DNA of 46,887 bases from Spirochaetaceae bacterium. Lineage in GTDB: Bacteria; Spirochaetota; Spirochaetia; DSM-27196; PWMO01. The stretch spans positions 1-46,887 of the forward strand of contig REDW01000072.1 of the NCBI GenBank assembly GCA_007693325.1. Direction: 5' to 3'. Within the stretch, counting starts at the first letter, position 1, and each line of letters opens with the position of its first letter. The translations under genes and the position numbers were made by a program. Under the pieces are notes generated by a model. It saw only the letters and a program-made list of their open reading frames with translations. It was not told the origin of the DNA and made no database searches. Shown piece by piece: positions 17,105-28,418 of this stretch.

Positions 17105-17137
17105 TTGTTTTTGCCGGCGCAGCGCACTATAGTGTGC
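17105..17137 (+). promoter_or_regulatory. promoter with overlapping near-palindrome before the 31-codon ORF
   Basis: TTGTTT (17105-17110), 17-nt spacer, TATAGT (17128-17133). The -10 lies inside GCGCACTATAGTGTGC (17122-17137), which is palindromic except for one pair and could be an operator. Confidence 0.4.
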
Positions 17138-17157
17138 TGCAGTCGGGAGGAACGCAG

Positions 17158-17253
17158 ATGCAGTACGAGATAGTCGGCACTACCATGCCATTGGTGACGG
17201 TGACTCTGGCGCGGGAGGTATATCCCTACCTTCCGATGCCCAAGCGCAAGTAA
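17158..17253 (+). pseudogene. internally deleted AIM24/TIGR00266-family gene (31 codons left)
   Basis: A 31-residue reading frame with an excellent GGGAGG ribosome site (17145-17150) 7 nt before the ATG. Its first 18 residues, MQYEIVGTTMPLVTVTLA, read like the N-terminus of TIGR00266/AIM24-family proteins (usual pattern MxYEIxGxxMPxVxVxL). Its last 12, REVYPYLPMPKR plus K, resemble the C-terminus of the same family, where a xxPYLP segment is common. From memory of the family about 200 residues between them are missing, yet the frame is kept. It may be a relic, an assembly error, or a functional small protein. The hydrolase gene starts 14 nt downstream. Confidence 0.5.
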
Positions 17254-17267
17254 GCGCACGCTGTGCT

Positions 17268-18248
17268 ATGAGCGAAACCGCTGTCAGCCTGCAGCCCCAA
17301 CCGCGGCCGGAGCATCACCTGACATTCAGTGGATTCGGCGGCCAACTGCTGCACGGTTACCGGCTGGCTGAGCCGGCAGCGGCCGAGCTGCCGCGCATGA
17401 TAGCGCTGTTTGTCCACGGCATGGCCGAACACGCACAGCGCTACGCGGCAACCGCGGTAGCGCTGTCTGCAATCGGCGCGGCAGGCTATGGCTACGACCA
17501 ACGCGGTCACGGACCGGCGGCGGCAGCGGACGGTTCCCTGGGATTTATCTCCAGCGATGACGGCTTCACGCTGCTGGTCAAGGATCTGGTCTGTGTCATC
17601 GACCAGCTTCGTTCCGGCTACCCCGGGGTGCCGCTGGTGCTTCTTGGCCAGAGCATGGGATCACTGGTGATCCGCGATTACCTGCAGCGCTACAGTGATC
17701 ACGCAGCGCGGTTGCACGCGGTGGTGCTCTCCGGTACCGTTGGTCATCCCGGTCCGGCTGGAAGACTGGGACTGCTCTACGCACTGGGGCTACGTCATGT
17801 TCGTGGCGCCCGCAGTGCGGCGCGCGAACTGGACCGGCTCACCTTCGGTTCGTACGGCAGGCGATTCCGGCCCGCGCGGACCGCATTTGACTGGCTGTCG
17901 CGTGAACCGTCGGCGGTTGACGCCTACGCAAACGATCCGCTGTGCGGCTTCGTCTGCTCAAGCGGATTCTACGTTGATCTGCTGCGCGCAACACTTCGTA
18001 CCAACAGTAGTCGCGCCGCCGCGGCTACACCCGCATGCGTGCCGATGCTGCTGATATCCGGTGCTGCCGATCCGGTTGGAGGCTTTGGTCGCGCCGTGAA
18101 AGCGGTTGCGGCGCGCTACCGGCGCGCCGGCGGCAGGCGTGTGACGCTGCGGCTGTTTGACGAGGCGCGCCACGAGCTCTACCACGAGACAAACCGAACC
18201 GAGGTCTGGGACCTGGTGAAACACTGGTTGCTGGAGGAAGCGCTGTGA
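17268..18248 (+). CDS. alpha/beta hydrolase, monoacylglycerol lipase-like
   Basis: A 326-residue serine hydrolase of the Hydrolase_4 (lysophospholipase/monoacylglycerol lipase) family. ALFVHGMAEHAQRYA (oxyanion-loop HG), GYDQRGHGPA, the nucleophile elbow LGQSMGSLV with the Ser near residue 133, the acid in SGAADPVGG, and the His in DEARHELYHE complete the catalytic triad. The family hydrolyses acylglycerols or lysophospholipids. No signal peptide is present. No ribosome site precedes the ATG at 17268; translation may be coupled to the small ORF that stops 14 nt before. The small membrane protein gene overlaps its stop codon (GTGA). Confidence 0.83.
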   Translation: MSETAVSLQPQPRPEHHLTFSGFGGQLLHGYRLAEPAAAELPRMIALFVHGMAEHAQRYAATAVALSAIGAAGYGYDQRGHGPAAAADGSLGFISSDDGFTLLVKDLVCVIDQLRSGYPGVPLVLLGQSMGSLVIRDYLQRYSDHAARLHAVVLSGTVGHPGPAGRLGLLYALGLRHVRGARSAARELDRLTFGSYGRRFRPARTAFDWLSREPSAVDAYANDPLCGFVCSSGFYVDLLRATLRTNSSRAAAATPACVPMLLISGAADPVGGFGRAVKAVAARYRRAGGRRVTLRLFDEARHELYHETNRTEVWDLVKHWLLEEAL

Positions 18249-18487
18249 ATCGAACCATCACTGCACTGCTGATTTTTGGAGCCCTGGGTCTGGTAGTGGG
18301 CTATCTGATCTTCGCGCGTAGCGGCGGGTCGTACCTGCCCATTCAAACTCTGCTCACACCGGCCGAGGGCCTGCTGGGGCGTATCGGCGAGGCGGCGCGG
18401 CGTGTCCCGGAGATCCGTCGCAATATCCTGCTCACCGGTGCCGCCGGAGCAATCGGCGGTGTGGTTGTCAGCTCGCTGCGCCGTTGA
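18245..18487 (+). CDS. small membrane protein, unknown
   Basis: An 80-residue protein. Residues about 5-24 (ITALLIFGALGLVVGYLIFA) form one membrane helix, and residues about 58-76 (NILLTGAAGAIGGVVVSS) form a second glycine/alanine-rich hydrophobic segment with a basic end. The segment between is amphipathic. I do not recognise the family. It starts at GTG 18245 overlapping the hydrolase stop as GTGA, so the two are probably made together and it may tether or assist the hydrolase at the membrane. It is convergent with pgi, 22 bp away. Confidence 0.6.
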   Translation: MNRTITALLIFGALGLVVGYLIFARSGGSYLPIQTLLTPAEGLLGRIGEAARRVPEIRRNILLTGAAGAIGGVVVSSLRR

Positions 18488-18509
18488 GACCGTGCAGTTG
18501 AGACCACGG

Positions 18510-20093
18510 CTATACCTGTAGCATCGAGGCGTACGCGCCCAGTGCACCATCGGCGTGGCCGGATAGAAGCTGCTTGGCAAGCAGCTTGCCGAGCTGAACG
18601 CCCTCCTGGTCAAAACTGTTTATGTTCCACAGGAACCCCTGGAACATCACCTTGTTTTCGTAATGGGCCAGCAGCGCGCCGAGCGTGTGTGGCGTAAGAC
18701 GCTCTGCGTAGAGCAGGCTGGACGGGCGTCCACCGCTGAAGCTCTTGTTGGGATCGGCATCGCTCTTGCCGTGTGAGAACGCGACGATCTGCGCCGCCAG
18801 GTTGGCGTTGAGCTTACTCTGGCTGGTGGAACCGTCAACGGTGATGTCGGTTTGCAGTTGCGACGATTGAAAGCCTATGAACTGCAGCGGTACGATGTTG
18901 GTTCCCTGGTGCAGCAGCTGATAGAAACTGTGCTGGCCGTTGGTTCCCGGCTCTCCAAAGATGATCGGCCCGGTGGAGTAGTCGATGGCTTTGCCGTAAC
19001 GGTTGACGCTCTTGCCGTTACTCTCCATGTCCAGCTGTTGCAGGTGCGCCGGGAAGCGCGACAGAGCCTGGCTGTAGGGCAGTACCGCCGTGGCAGGATA
19101 ACCGAGGATGTTACGTTCATAGATGCCGATCAGTGCGTCCATCAACGCGGCGTTGCTGCGCACGTTCCTGTTCAGTGCGCTGCGGTCGGCGTCGTGCGCG
19201 CCGCGCAGAAACTCCGCTACAATTCGTTCGCCGAGAGCCAGCGTCAGAATGGTGCTGCCAACCGCACTGGTGCTGGAGTAGCGGCCACCGATGTAATCGT
19301 CAATGAAGAAGGCGTCGAGATAGCTATCCGATGACGCCAACGGGCTGGTCTGAGAGGTAACCGCTATCATGTGCTTATGCGGCTGGAGCCCTGCAATCTT
19401 TGCGCGCTGCATCAGTTCAACCACAAACGCCTCGTTGGTAAGGGTCTCCTGGGTTGTGCCGCTTTTCGAAACCAGGATAAACAGCGTGGTCTGCGGGTCC
19501 AGTTGTGACATCACCTCGGCGGCATCGTCCGGGTCGACGTTGGAGATGAAGTGCGCCCGCATCTTCAATCCCTCAGCGGAAGCCAGCGCGTAGTTCTTCA
19601 GCGCGAGGTAGATAGCCCGTGGGCCGAGGTCCGATCCGCCGATACCGATCTGCACAACGGTGTCGAACGGTTTACCGGTAGACCCCTTGATCCGGCCCTG
19701 GTGAACCGCTGAAGCAAAGTCTGCAACGCGACGGTGCTGCTGGTCGTAGAACTGCGCCAGCCCGTCGGCGGATTCAAGCAGGGATTGCATCAGTTGCCCG
19801 CGCGTCAGATGATGCAGCACCATCCGCTGCTCACCGCTGTTGATAACTTCGCCGGCCGCCAGGGCCTCAAACTTGTCTATACACTGTTGTTCCTCAGCCA
19901 CTGCTGCCAGCGCGTGCTCAATTTCGGTAGTGACGCCTTTGGCGGCGTAGTTGTAGCGCAGCGCATCGGTGATTGGAATCTCCTGTTCCCCGACCGCTGC
20001 GCTCTCAACCGGTTTCTGCTGCGGACGCGGCAGCGTCCGCAGTCGGGCAAAGCTGCGGCTGTTGCTCAGGTTATTCCAGGTGACACTCTTCAT
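18510..20093 (-). CDS. pgi: glucose-6-phosphate isomerase
   Basis: A 527-residue cytosolic enzyme interconverting glucose-6-phosphate and fructose-6-phosphate. Two SIS domains are visible: IGIGGSDLGPRAIYLAL near residue 147 and ILVSKSGTTQETLTNE near 206 bind the phosphate. MESNGKSV holds the catalytic Glu, GTNGQHSFYQLLHQG the catalytic His, and NSFDQEGVQLGK the signature Lys. Length fits the long bacterial form. AAGGAG lies 7 nt upstream of the ATG. The gene begins 40 nt after argG on the same strand and I see no terminator between them, so it may be co-transcribed with the arginine genes. Confidence 0.95.
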   Translation of the reverse strand: MKSVTWNNLSNSRSFARLRTLPRPQQKPVESAAVGEQEIPITDALRYNYAAKGVTTEIEHALAAVAEEQQCIDKFEALAAGEVINSGEQRMVLHHLTRGQLMQSLLESADGLAQFYDQQHRRVADFASAVHQGRIKGSTGKPFDTVVQIGIGGSDLGPRAIYLALKNYALASAEGLKMRAHFISNVDPDDAAEVMSQLDPQTTLFILVSKSGTTQETLTNEAFVVELMQRAKIAGLQPHKHMIAVTSQTSPLASSDSYLDAFFIDDYIGGRYSSTSAVGSTILTLALGERIVAEFLRGAHDADRSALNRNVRSNAALMDALIGIYERNILGYPATAVLPYSQALSRFPAHLQQLDMESNGKSVNRYGKAIDYSTGPIIFGEPGTNGQHSFYQLLHQGTNIVPLQFIGFQSSQLQTDITVDGSTSQSKLNANLAAQIVAFSHGKSDADPNKSFSGGRPSSLLYAERLTPHTLGALLAHYENKVMFQGFLWNINSFDQEGVQLGKLLAKQLLSGHADGALGAYASMLQV

Positions 20094-20133
20094 AGTACGC
20101 TCCTTGAAGGCTGATTGTGGTCAAGAACCAGCA

Positions 20134-21397
<1,264 letters not shown>

Positions 21398-21405
<8 letters not shown>

Positions 21406-22651
21406 ACAGGTCTCCTTTAAATTGTGCCGCCACGGATTCCAGCACTGATGCCAGTATTGAGCAGCCCTCGTCAATTTCGCCCTCAGAAATCACCAGCGGC
21501 GGGGCAATCCGAATGACATTCGAGCCCGAGCGCAATACCAGCAAGCCGTTTTCGCGCGCGTTGTCCAGGATGGCGGTCATAATATCGGCCAGCCGTTGCC
21601 CGGCGCCGATCGGCAGTCCGCGCAGCAGGCCCATCCCGCACGGTTTGCCCACAAACGGAAACCGCTGCTGCAGCTGCGAGAGCCGGTGTTCCAGATGCGA
21701 CGCGCGATGGCGCACATCGGCCAGAAAGGCCGAATCGTCGACGATCTCCCACACGCGCAGCGCCACCGCGGTTGTCACCGGGCCGCCGCCAAACGTGCTA
21801 CCGTGATCGCCGAGGTTCAGCTGCTGGTTAATGCGGCGGCTGATAAGGGTTGCCGACAGCGGCAGCCCGCCGGCAAGCGGCTTTGACAGTGAAACGATGT
21901 CCGGCCGCAGCGCTACAGTTTCGCTGGCAAAAAGATGTCCTGTACGGCCAAGGCCGGTCTGAACCTCATCGGCTATCAGAATCGCCTTGTGGGTGTGGCA
22001 GAGCCGGTTCAACGCCTGGGCAAACTCGGGCGTCATGTTTGACAGCCCGCCTTCGCCCTGCACAACCTCCACAATCACGCCCGCGAAGCTGTCATCGAGG
22101 ACCTGTTCCAGGGCAGCCGCGTCGTTGAACGGCGCGTAAACGCATCCGGGAACCAGCGGCTCAAACGGCTCGCGGTACTTTGGGTTGTGTGTCAGCGACA
22201 GCGCGCCCATCGTGCGCCCGTGAAACCCGTTGTGAAAACTGAGCAGTTTGTGCTTGCTGCCTCCGTGGCTGCGATGCGCGTAGACCCGCGCGTACTTGAC
22301 CGCAGCTTCATTGGCCTCTGCGCCGCTGTTGCCGAAGTGTACCGCTGCAAAGTCCGGGTCCCAGGCACCGATCCGCGCCTGGCTCAGGCGTTGCGCCAGC
22401 CGCAGTGTTGGTTCAGTAGTATAAAGGTTGGAAACGTGGATCAGCCTGCGCATCTGGGCCGCGGCAATATCGGCCAGGTCGTCACGGCCGTATCCCAGCG
22501 CGTTGACAGCGATACCGGCGCCCATATCGAGATAGCGATTGCCGGCACGATCAAAGAGCCAGACACCGTCTCCGTGGTCGATTGTCAGCAGGTCGGCAGC
22601 GTAGTTGCGCGGCAGGTTGTGCTCACCGGAAAAGGGTGAAGTCTCAGTCAT
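21398..22651 (-). CDS. argD: acetylornithine aminotransferase
   Basis: A 417-residue class III PLP aminotransferase. GNSGAEANEAAVKYAR near residue 109 binds the PLP phosphate, LIADEVQTGLGRTG holds the Asp that contacts the PLP ring, and SLSKPLAGGLPL holds the Schiff-base Lys. Within the arginine operon the reaction is N-acetylglutamate-5-semialdehyde to N-acetylornithine with glutamate as donor. The ATG overlaps the end of argB by 8 nt, and AAGGA stands 6 nt before it. 4-aminobutyrate or ornithine aminotransferases share the fold, but the gene context settles the call. Confidence 0.92.
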
Positions 22652-23432
22652 GCTCGATCCTTGTTCCCGACTGGGCCAGCAACAGGTGCTGCAGCGAGCC
22701 GGCTTGAGTATAGCGGCCTATGATAATCTTTTTTACGCCGTTATTCAAAGCGTGGACGCAAGCCCGTGACTTCACCGCCATGCCGCCGCTGATGGTTCCA
22801 TCTACAATGTGCGCTTCCACGGCGGCAGCCGCAAGGCGCTCGATTGGAGTGCCGTCCCCGGCGAGGATCCCCGCGGTGTCCGACAGAAAAAGCAGCGTGT
22901 CCGCGTGGAGCGCGATAGCCAGTTGAAGCGCTGCGTCATCGGCGTTCAGGTTGAGCCCACCGCCGTCACCATCGGTGAAGGTTGAGGCCATGACCGGCAG
23001 GTAGCCGGCAGACAGCAGCGTGGTCAGCAGCGTTGGATCGCAGCGGTGCACTCTGCCGGTTCGGCTCGGCTCACCGTGGGGATCTGATATCGGCGTTCCA
23101 AGGAAGGTCGCACCGTCAGAGCCCGAGATTCCTACCGCCGGCACGCCGCGCGCAACCAGAGCCCGCACAATCCGCTTGTTGACCGCACCGCACAGGACCA
23201 TGTCGACCACGTCCATCTCGGCCACACTGGTCATGCGAACGCCATCGACAAAAACCGGCTCGATACCGAGTATGCGGCCGAGTGCGCTGACCCTGGCGCC
23301 ACCGCCGTGCACCAGCACTACGGCCGCCTGGCTGCGCAGTTGGCCCAGCTCAGTTAGAAACTCACTGAAGGTCCTCTGATCCTCGGCTGATGATCCGCCG
23401 ACTTTTATGACTACGGTTGGTTTCTCTTTCAT
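22644..23432 (-). CDS. argB: acetylglutamate kinase
   Basis: A 262-residue amino-acid kinase that phosphorylates N-acetylglutamate. TVVIKVGGSSAED at the N-terminus and VLVHGGGARVSALG near residue 39 bind ATP phosphates and substrate. NLNADDAALQLAIAL and LFLSDTAGIL are typical of the family, and GGMAVKSRACVHAL carries the second lysine. It lacks the N-terminal arginine-sensing helix of hexameric, arginine-inhibited kinases, so feedback control by arginine is less likely at this enzyme (inference). It starts 51 nt after argC, with only a weak GAG site upstream. Confidence 0.93.
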   Translation of the reverse strand: MKEKPTVVIKVGGSSAEDQRTFSEFLTELGQLRSQAAVVLVHGGGARVSALGRILGIEPVFVDGVRMTSVAEMDVVDMVLCGAVNKRIVRALVARGVPAVGISGSDGATFLGTPISDPHGEPSRTGRVHRCDPTLLTTLLSAGYLPVMASTFTDGDGGGLNLNADDAALQLAIALHADTLLFLSDTAGILAGDGTPIERLAAAAVEAHIVDGTISGGMAVKSRACVHALNNGVKKIIIGRYTQAGSLQHLLLAQSGTRIEHD

Positions 23433-23483
23433 ACGGGTCTCGTGTTTGTTTGAGATTGATGGCCAGTCCGGCGCGGCAGCCGA

Positions 23484-24512
23484 TCAGAACTCGCCGTAAC
23501 TACGCAAGCCTTCGGATTCATCAAAACCAAAGCGCAGGTTCATGTTCTGCACTGCCTGGCCCGAGGCTCCTTTTACCAGATTGTCGATTGCGGAGAACAG
23601 CAGCAGCTCCTGGTTCTCTACATGCCAGCCTATATCACACCGGTTGGAGTTGCGGACCCAGCGTGTCTGGGGAATACGCTCGCCCAGCAGGCGGATGAAC
23701 GGCCTGGTCCCGTACGCCTCTTTGAACGCCGCGGCTACTGTTTCTGATGTGACGCCTTTACGCAGCGTGCAGCAAGTGGTCACGCCGATGCCCTGCTTGA
23801 TCGGTACCAGGTGCGGTGTGAATAGAACAGACAGCTGTTTGCCCGAGCGCGAAAGGTGAAAATGTATCTCCGACCAGTGCCGATGCAGTGTACCGGGGCT
23901 GTAGGCGTTGACGTTTTCCGTGCGCTCGCTGAACAGCAGGTTGACACTCTCTTTGCGACCTGCACCCGAGATCCCCGAAAATGCGTTGACCACGACTTTC
24001 CCCTGGATGAGACCCTTGCGCGCCAGCGGCAGCAGCGGAAGCAGCGTAGCGGTGGGGTAGCAACCGGGATTGCCAATTATGTCGGCGCTGCGGATCTCTT
24101 TCTCGTACCACTCCGACAGACCGTAGCACGCTTTGAGCTGCAGATCTCTACGCGGTGGCGGCTGACCGTAGGCGCGCGCAAAAAGCGCAGCATCGGATAT
24201 GCGGAAGTCGGCCGAAAGATCTATCACAACGCTGGAGTTGAAGAACGGTTCGCATAACTCGGCCGACTTCAGGTGCGGCAGCGCAGAGAAGACAACGTCG
24301 GGCTGGGCTGCTACCGCGCTTTCGATACTGACCAGAACACCATCGCAACGCGAGCGCAGCGCGGTTGCCAGGCCCGGATCGATCTCGCTCAGGGTGCTGC
24401 CGGGTTTGGAAGACGAAGCCGGTAGCACCGTGCGGACCTGGGGATGCTGCGATAGTATCCTGAGCAGGACCATACCGGTGTACCCGGTAGATCCCAGTAC
24501 GGCAACGCGCAT
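23484..24512 (-). CDS. argC: N-acetyl-gamma-glutamyl-phosphate reductase
   Basis: A 342-residue NADPH-dependent reductase making N-acetylglutamate semialdehyde. The N-terminal VLGSTGYTGMVLLRIL is the Rossmann motif; IIGNPGCYPTATLLPLLPL near residue 142 holds the catalytic Cys. HFHLSRSGKQLSVLFTPHLVP contains the conserved substrate-binding His/Arg segment. The length fits the type 1 family. It starts only 3 nt after the argR stop, so both are surely in one transcript. Its NADPH need ties it to zwf, which lies just upstream. Confidence 0.95.
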   Translation of the reverse strand: MRVAVLGSTGYTGMVLLRILSQHPQVRTVLPASSSKPGSTLSEIDPGLATALRSRCDGVLVSIESAVAAQPDVVFSALPHLKSAELCEPFFNSSVVIDLSADFRISDAALFARAYGQPPPRRDLQLKACYGLSEWYEKEIRSADIIGNPGCYPTATLLPLLPLARKGLIQGKVVVNAFSGISGAGRKESVNLLFSERTENVNAYSPGTLHRHWSEIHFHLSRSGKQLSVLFTPHLVPIKQGIGVTTCCTLRKGVTSETVAAAFKEAYGTRPFIRLLGERIPQTRWVRNSNRCDIGWHVENQELLLFSAIDNLVKGASGQAVQNMNLRFGFDESEGLRSYGEF

Positions 24513-24515
24513 CGG

Positions 24516-24986
24516 CTATTCCTCGAATTCGGGAGCTTTTTCTTTGAGCTTCAGCAGCAGAGCTTCACGCGTTGTACCTTCGCGCAGGATGGCAATCACG
24601 GTGTCGTTGCCGGCAACGGTGCCGAGGATCTCCGGAATACTCAGGTTATCGAGCGCAAAGCCAACGCTATCGGCATGGCCGGTGAGTGTGCGAACAACCG
24701 CGGCCGGCCCCGAGAGCTCTATTGAAACATATCCGCGCAGAAAATCCTGGACGTAACTACGCTCCGACTCGCGGCGCTCCTCCTCGCTCGGAAGCGTATA
24801 GGCGTATCCGGTGGGTCCCTCGGCAATCTTACCCACTTTGAGCAACTTGAGGTCACGCGAGAGCGTTGCTTGCGTCACGTGGAAGCCTTGCTCGTTGAGA
24901 TGGCGCAGCAACTGTTCCTGACTCGTTATGCGGTTTGCACGAATGATCTTCTTGATCGCCTGCAGCCGCAGTGGTCTCTCTTTCAT
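24516..24986 (-). CDS. argR: arginine repressor
   Basis: A 156-residue regulator. The N-terminal winged helix (RLQAIKKIIRANRITSQEQ, then VTQATLSRDLKLLKVGKI) binds ARG boxes. The C-terminal domain with TVAGNDTVIAILREG matches the hexamerisation and arginine-binding region, which in the family includes a conserved Asp for the ligand. It is first in the arginine series, implying autoregulation with arginine as corepressor. The ATG is preceded by CGGAG at about 8 nt. I could not point to a convincing ARG box in the 48-nt gap after opcA. Confidence 0.93.
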   Translation of the reverse strand: MKERPLRLQAIKKIIRANRITSQEQLLRHLNEQGFHVTQATLSRDLKLLKVGKIAEGPTGYAYTLPSEEERRESERSYVQDFLRGYVSIELSGPAAVVRTLTGHADSVGFALDNLSIPEILGTVAGNDTVIAILREGTTREALLLKLKEKAPEFEE

Positions 24987-25034
24987 CGAAAAACTCCGCT
25001 TCGATATCGTCTATAGATTATCACAGTACGGATT

Positions 25035-26050
25035 TTACATAAAAGTATCAATACGCCGCACGGTTTCTGCATAAATATGATCGTGGCGCATTCCGTCGAT
25101 CTCCTTCAGCAGGATTTCGCCGTCGCTGGGCTGCGGCAGTACGCAGGTGGAAGATTCAGTATCGTCTTCAACCTCGGCGCAGCCTCCTGACAGCGCGCGG
25201 ATCTGCAGGTCGGCAGCGCCGCTGAAGCGGATATTCACCTGCATGCCGTCTTCTATCGGTCGTGCCGCGCTGTGCGACAGGCGGACGCGGCGGTTTTCCG
25301 CAGCGCTGAGGTTCCACTGGATCAGCGGTGCTGAACTATCCGGCGCGCTGTCTTCTGCTGCAAGCAGGTGCAGGCGCGATGCAAACCATCCCAGGTAGAG
25401 CGCGGCAAACTGCGGCGGGGCACCGTCGAGCTCCACCGCAGCGATCGATTCAACCTGCTGCTGCAGCTGAGGATTATCGAAACAGTCGGCTGTGACGGCG
25501 CACAGCGGCAGCACGCGGTGCCAGGCGATATCGCACAGCGCAACGTTGTTGTGAGACAGGTCGGCCAGTCGCGCGAACAGCCGCCGCGGATCCTGCTCGA
25601 TACGCAGTGTCCACTCGCTGTCGAATACCAGCGTGTCGGCCAGGTCAACGGTTTTTGGCAACAGATCCCGCTCGCCGGAGATTGTGTCGAGCCACACAAC
25701 GTAGACCGGAATGTCACGGATCAAGAGGGGTGCCCACGATGAAACCGCAGCGCCGATGCCGTCACGCCCATTGCTGATAACAACCTCCTGCAGACAGACG
25801 CTGCGATTGCTGTGGTCGAGGTAGCAGCGCGCAGAGACGGTGACGTCGCTCTCGGGAGTGTCGCTGCCGGTGATGTGGATCACACGCGCGGCGCGCTTGC
25901 CGAGTACCGCATCGAGCATCGCGTCGGCCTGCGGTTTGCTGTCGGCGGTGCTGAAGACTACCAGGTTCAGCAGACTGGCGCGAGCTTCGGTCGGGCTGTT
26001 GCGCACCATGATCTCAGAAAGTTCCTGCTCGATTCGGGCCGGGTCAAAGA

Positions 26051-26054
<4 letters not shown>
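25035..26054 (-). CDS. opcA: OpcA-like glucose-6-phosphate dehydrogenase assembly protein
   Basis: A 339-residue protein matching the OpcA family: RASLLNLVVF near residue 27, a long central region with IPVYVVWLDT, VFDSEW, and LCDIAWHRVLPLCA. OpcA is known in cyanobacteria and actinobacteria as an activator or assembly factor of glucose-6-phosphate dehydrogenase; members also occur in spirochaetes. The ATG at 26054 overlaps the zwf stop as ATGA and has GGAGA upstream, so it is coupled to zwf. The linkage confirms the family assignment. Its last codons are 48 nt from argR. Confidence 0.85.
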
Positions 26055-27535
<1,481 letters not shown>

Positions 27536-27544
27536 GGCGTAGCA

Positions 27545-27573
27545 AGTATGCGGTTTTCACTTGCGAATTGCAA
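27545..27573 (-). promoter_or_regulatory. promoter of zwf-opcA
   Basis: Minus strand: TTGCAA (27568-27573), 17-nt spacer, CATACT (27545-27550), 9 nt to the ATG. The -35 sits in the perfect palindrome AATTGCAATT (27566-27575). Confidence 0.4.
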
Positions 27574-27614
27574 TTGATCGCCGGATTGCCTGCTTTCAGT
27601 TATACTGTAGCACT

Positions 27615-28418
27615 ATGGTCCCGTCGCACTATTCACTCTTTGCTTACTCCTCGGCCTTCCGGACGGCACCGCTATACCACTGCAGCGAAACCGGCTCCAC
27701 TATGGACGATGCGCGCAGCCTGCCGGCCCAGACCGCCGACGGTACCGTGTTGTGGGCGGATCTCCAGCACGCCGGACGTGGCCGCGGAGCCGGCCGCAGC
27801 TGGCACGCCAGGGCCGCTGAAAACCTGCTGCTGACGCTGACGGTATCGCGCGCCGCGGCTACACCGGCCGGCCGACATTCCGAGATCGGCTCGATTCCAT
27901 TGCGCGCGGGCCTTGCGGTTGCCCGCACGGCGGTCGTGCTCGGTGTGGCGGAGACCGACGTTGACATCAAGTGGCCCAACGATGTGCTGGTGTGCGGCCG
28001 CAAGTTGTGCGGCGTTCTGTGCGAAGGGGCCGGCGGCAGGTTCCACATCGGGATTGGACTGAACGTCAACCAGACCGATTTCAGTGAGCTGCAGGCAGAA
28101 TCAGGCCCGGCGGCAGACCGCGCGCCGCCGCCGGGCCCCACTTCGCTGGCTCTGGCTACCGGGCGCACACTCGACCGCGTTACGGTTCTCGATTCGCTGC
28201 TGAGCTGCCTGGAAACGAGCCTGCGTGACCCCGCCTGGCGCTCAGCGGTCAACGGCCGTCTCTACCGACGCGGCCTGACGGCCGGTTTGCGCTGCCGCGG
28301 CCCCGCTGCGCACGTACAGATTCTCGGCGTTGCTGCCGACGGGACTCTGGAGGTGCTGCGCGGTGACGGTAGCCGTGTTGCTCTACTGCAGCCCGATGAG
28401 CTGATCTACACGCGCTAG
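27615..28418 (+). CDS. birA: biotin--[acetyl-CoA-carboxylase] ligase without DNA-binding domain
   Basis: A 267-residue biotin protein ligase. HCSETGSTMDDAR, ADLQHAGRGRGAGRSWHA (biotinyl-AMP loop GRGRxxRxW), DIKWPNDVLVCGRKLCGVL with the catalytic Lys, and IGIGLNVNQT are the BPL catalytic segments; the C-terminal 50 residues form the small BPL_C domain. It lacks the N-terminal helix-turn-helix of E. coli BirA, so it should not act as a repressor. ATG 27615 was chosen because TATACT (27601-27606) is 8 nt upstream and the protein then starts near the catalytic domain. It is divergent from zwf. Its stop overlaps that of the convergent gene by 4 bp. Confidence 0.88.
   Translation: MVPSHYSLFAYSSAFRTAPLYHCSETGSTMDDARSLPAQTADGTVLWADLQHAGRGRGAGRSWHARAAENLLLTLTVSRAAATPAGRHSEIGSIPLRAGLAVARTAVVLGVAETDVDIKWPNDVLVCGRKLCGVLCEGAGGRFHIGIGLNVNQTDFSELQAESGPAADRAPPPGPTSLALATGRTLDRVTVLDSLLSCLETSLRDPAWRSAVNGRLYRRGLTAGLRCRGPAAHVQILGVAADGTLEVLRGDGSRVALLQPDELIYTR

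Noticed and set aside
25066-25085. Possible ARG box CTGCATAAATATGATC upstream of argR
   Set aside because: It shows CATA-AA-TATG symmetry but lies within opcA, about 80 nt before argR, and matches the usual box only in part. Not enough to annotate.
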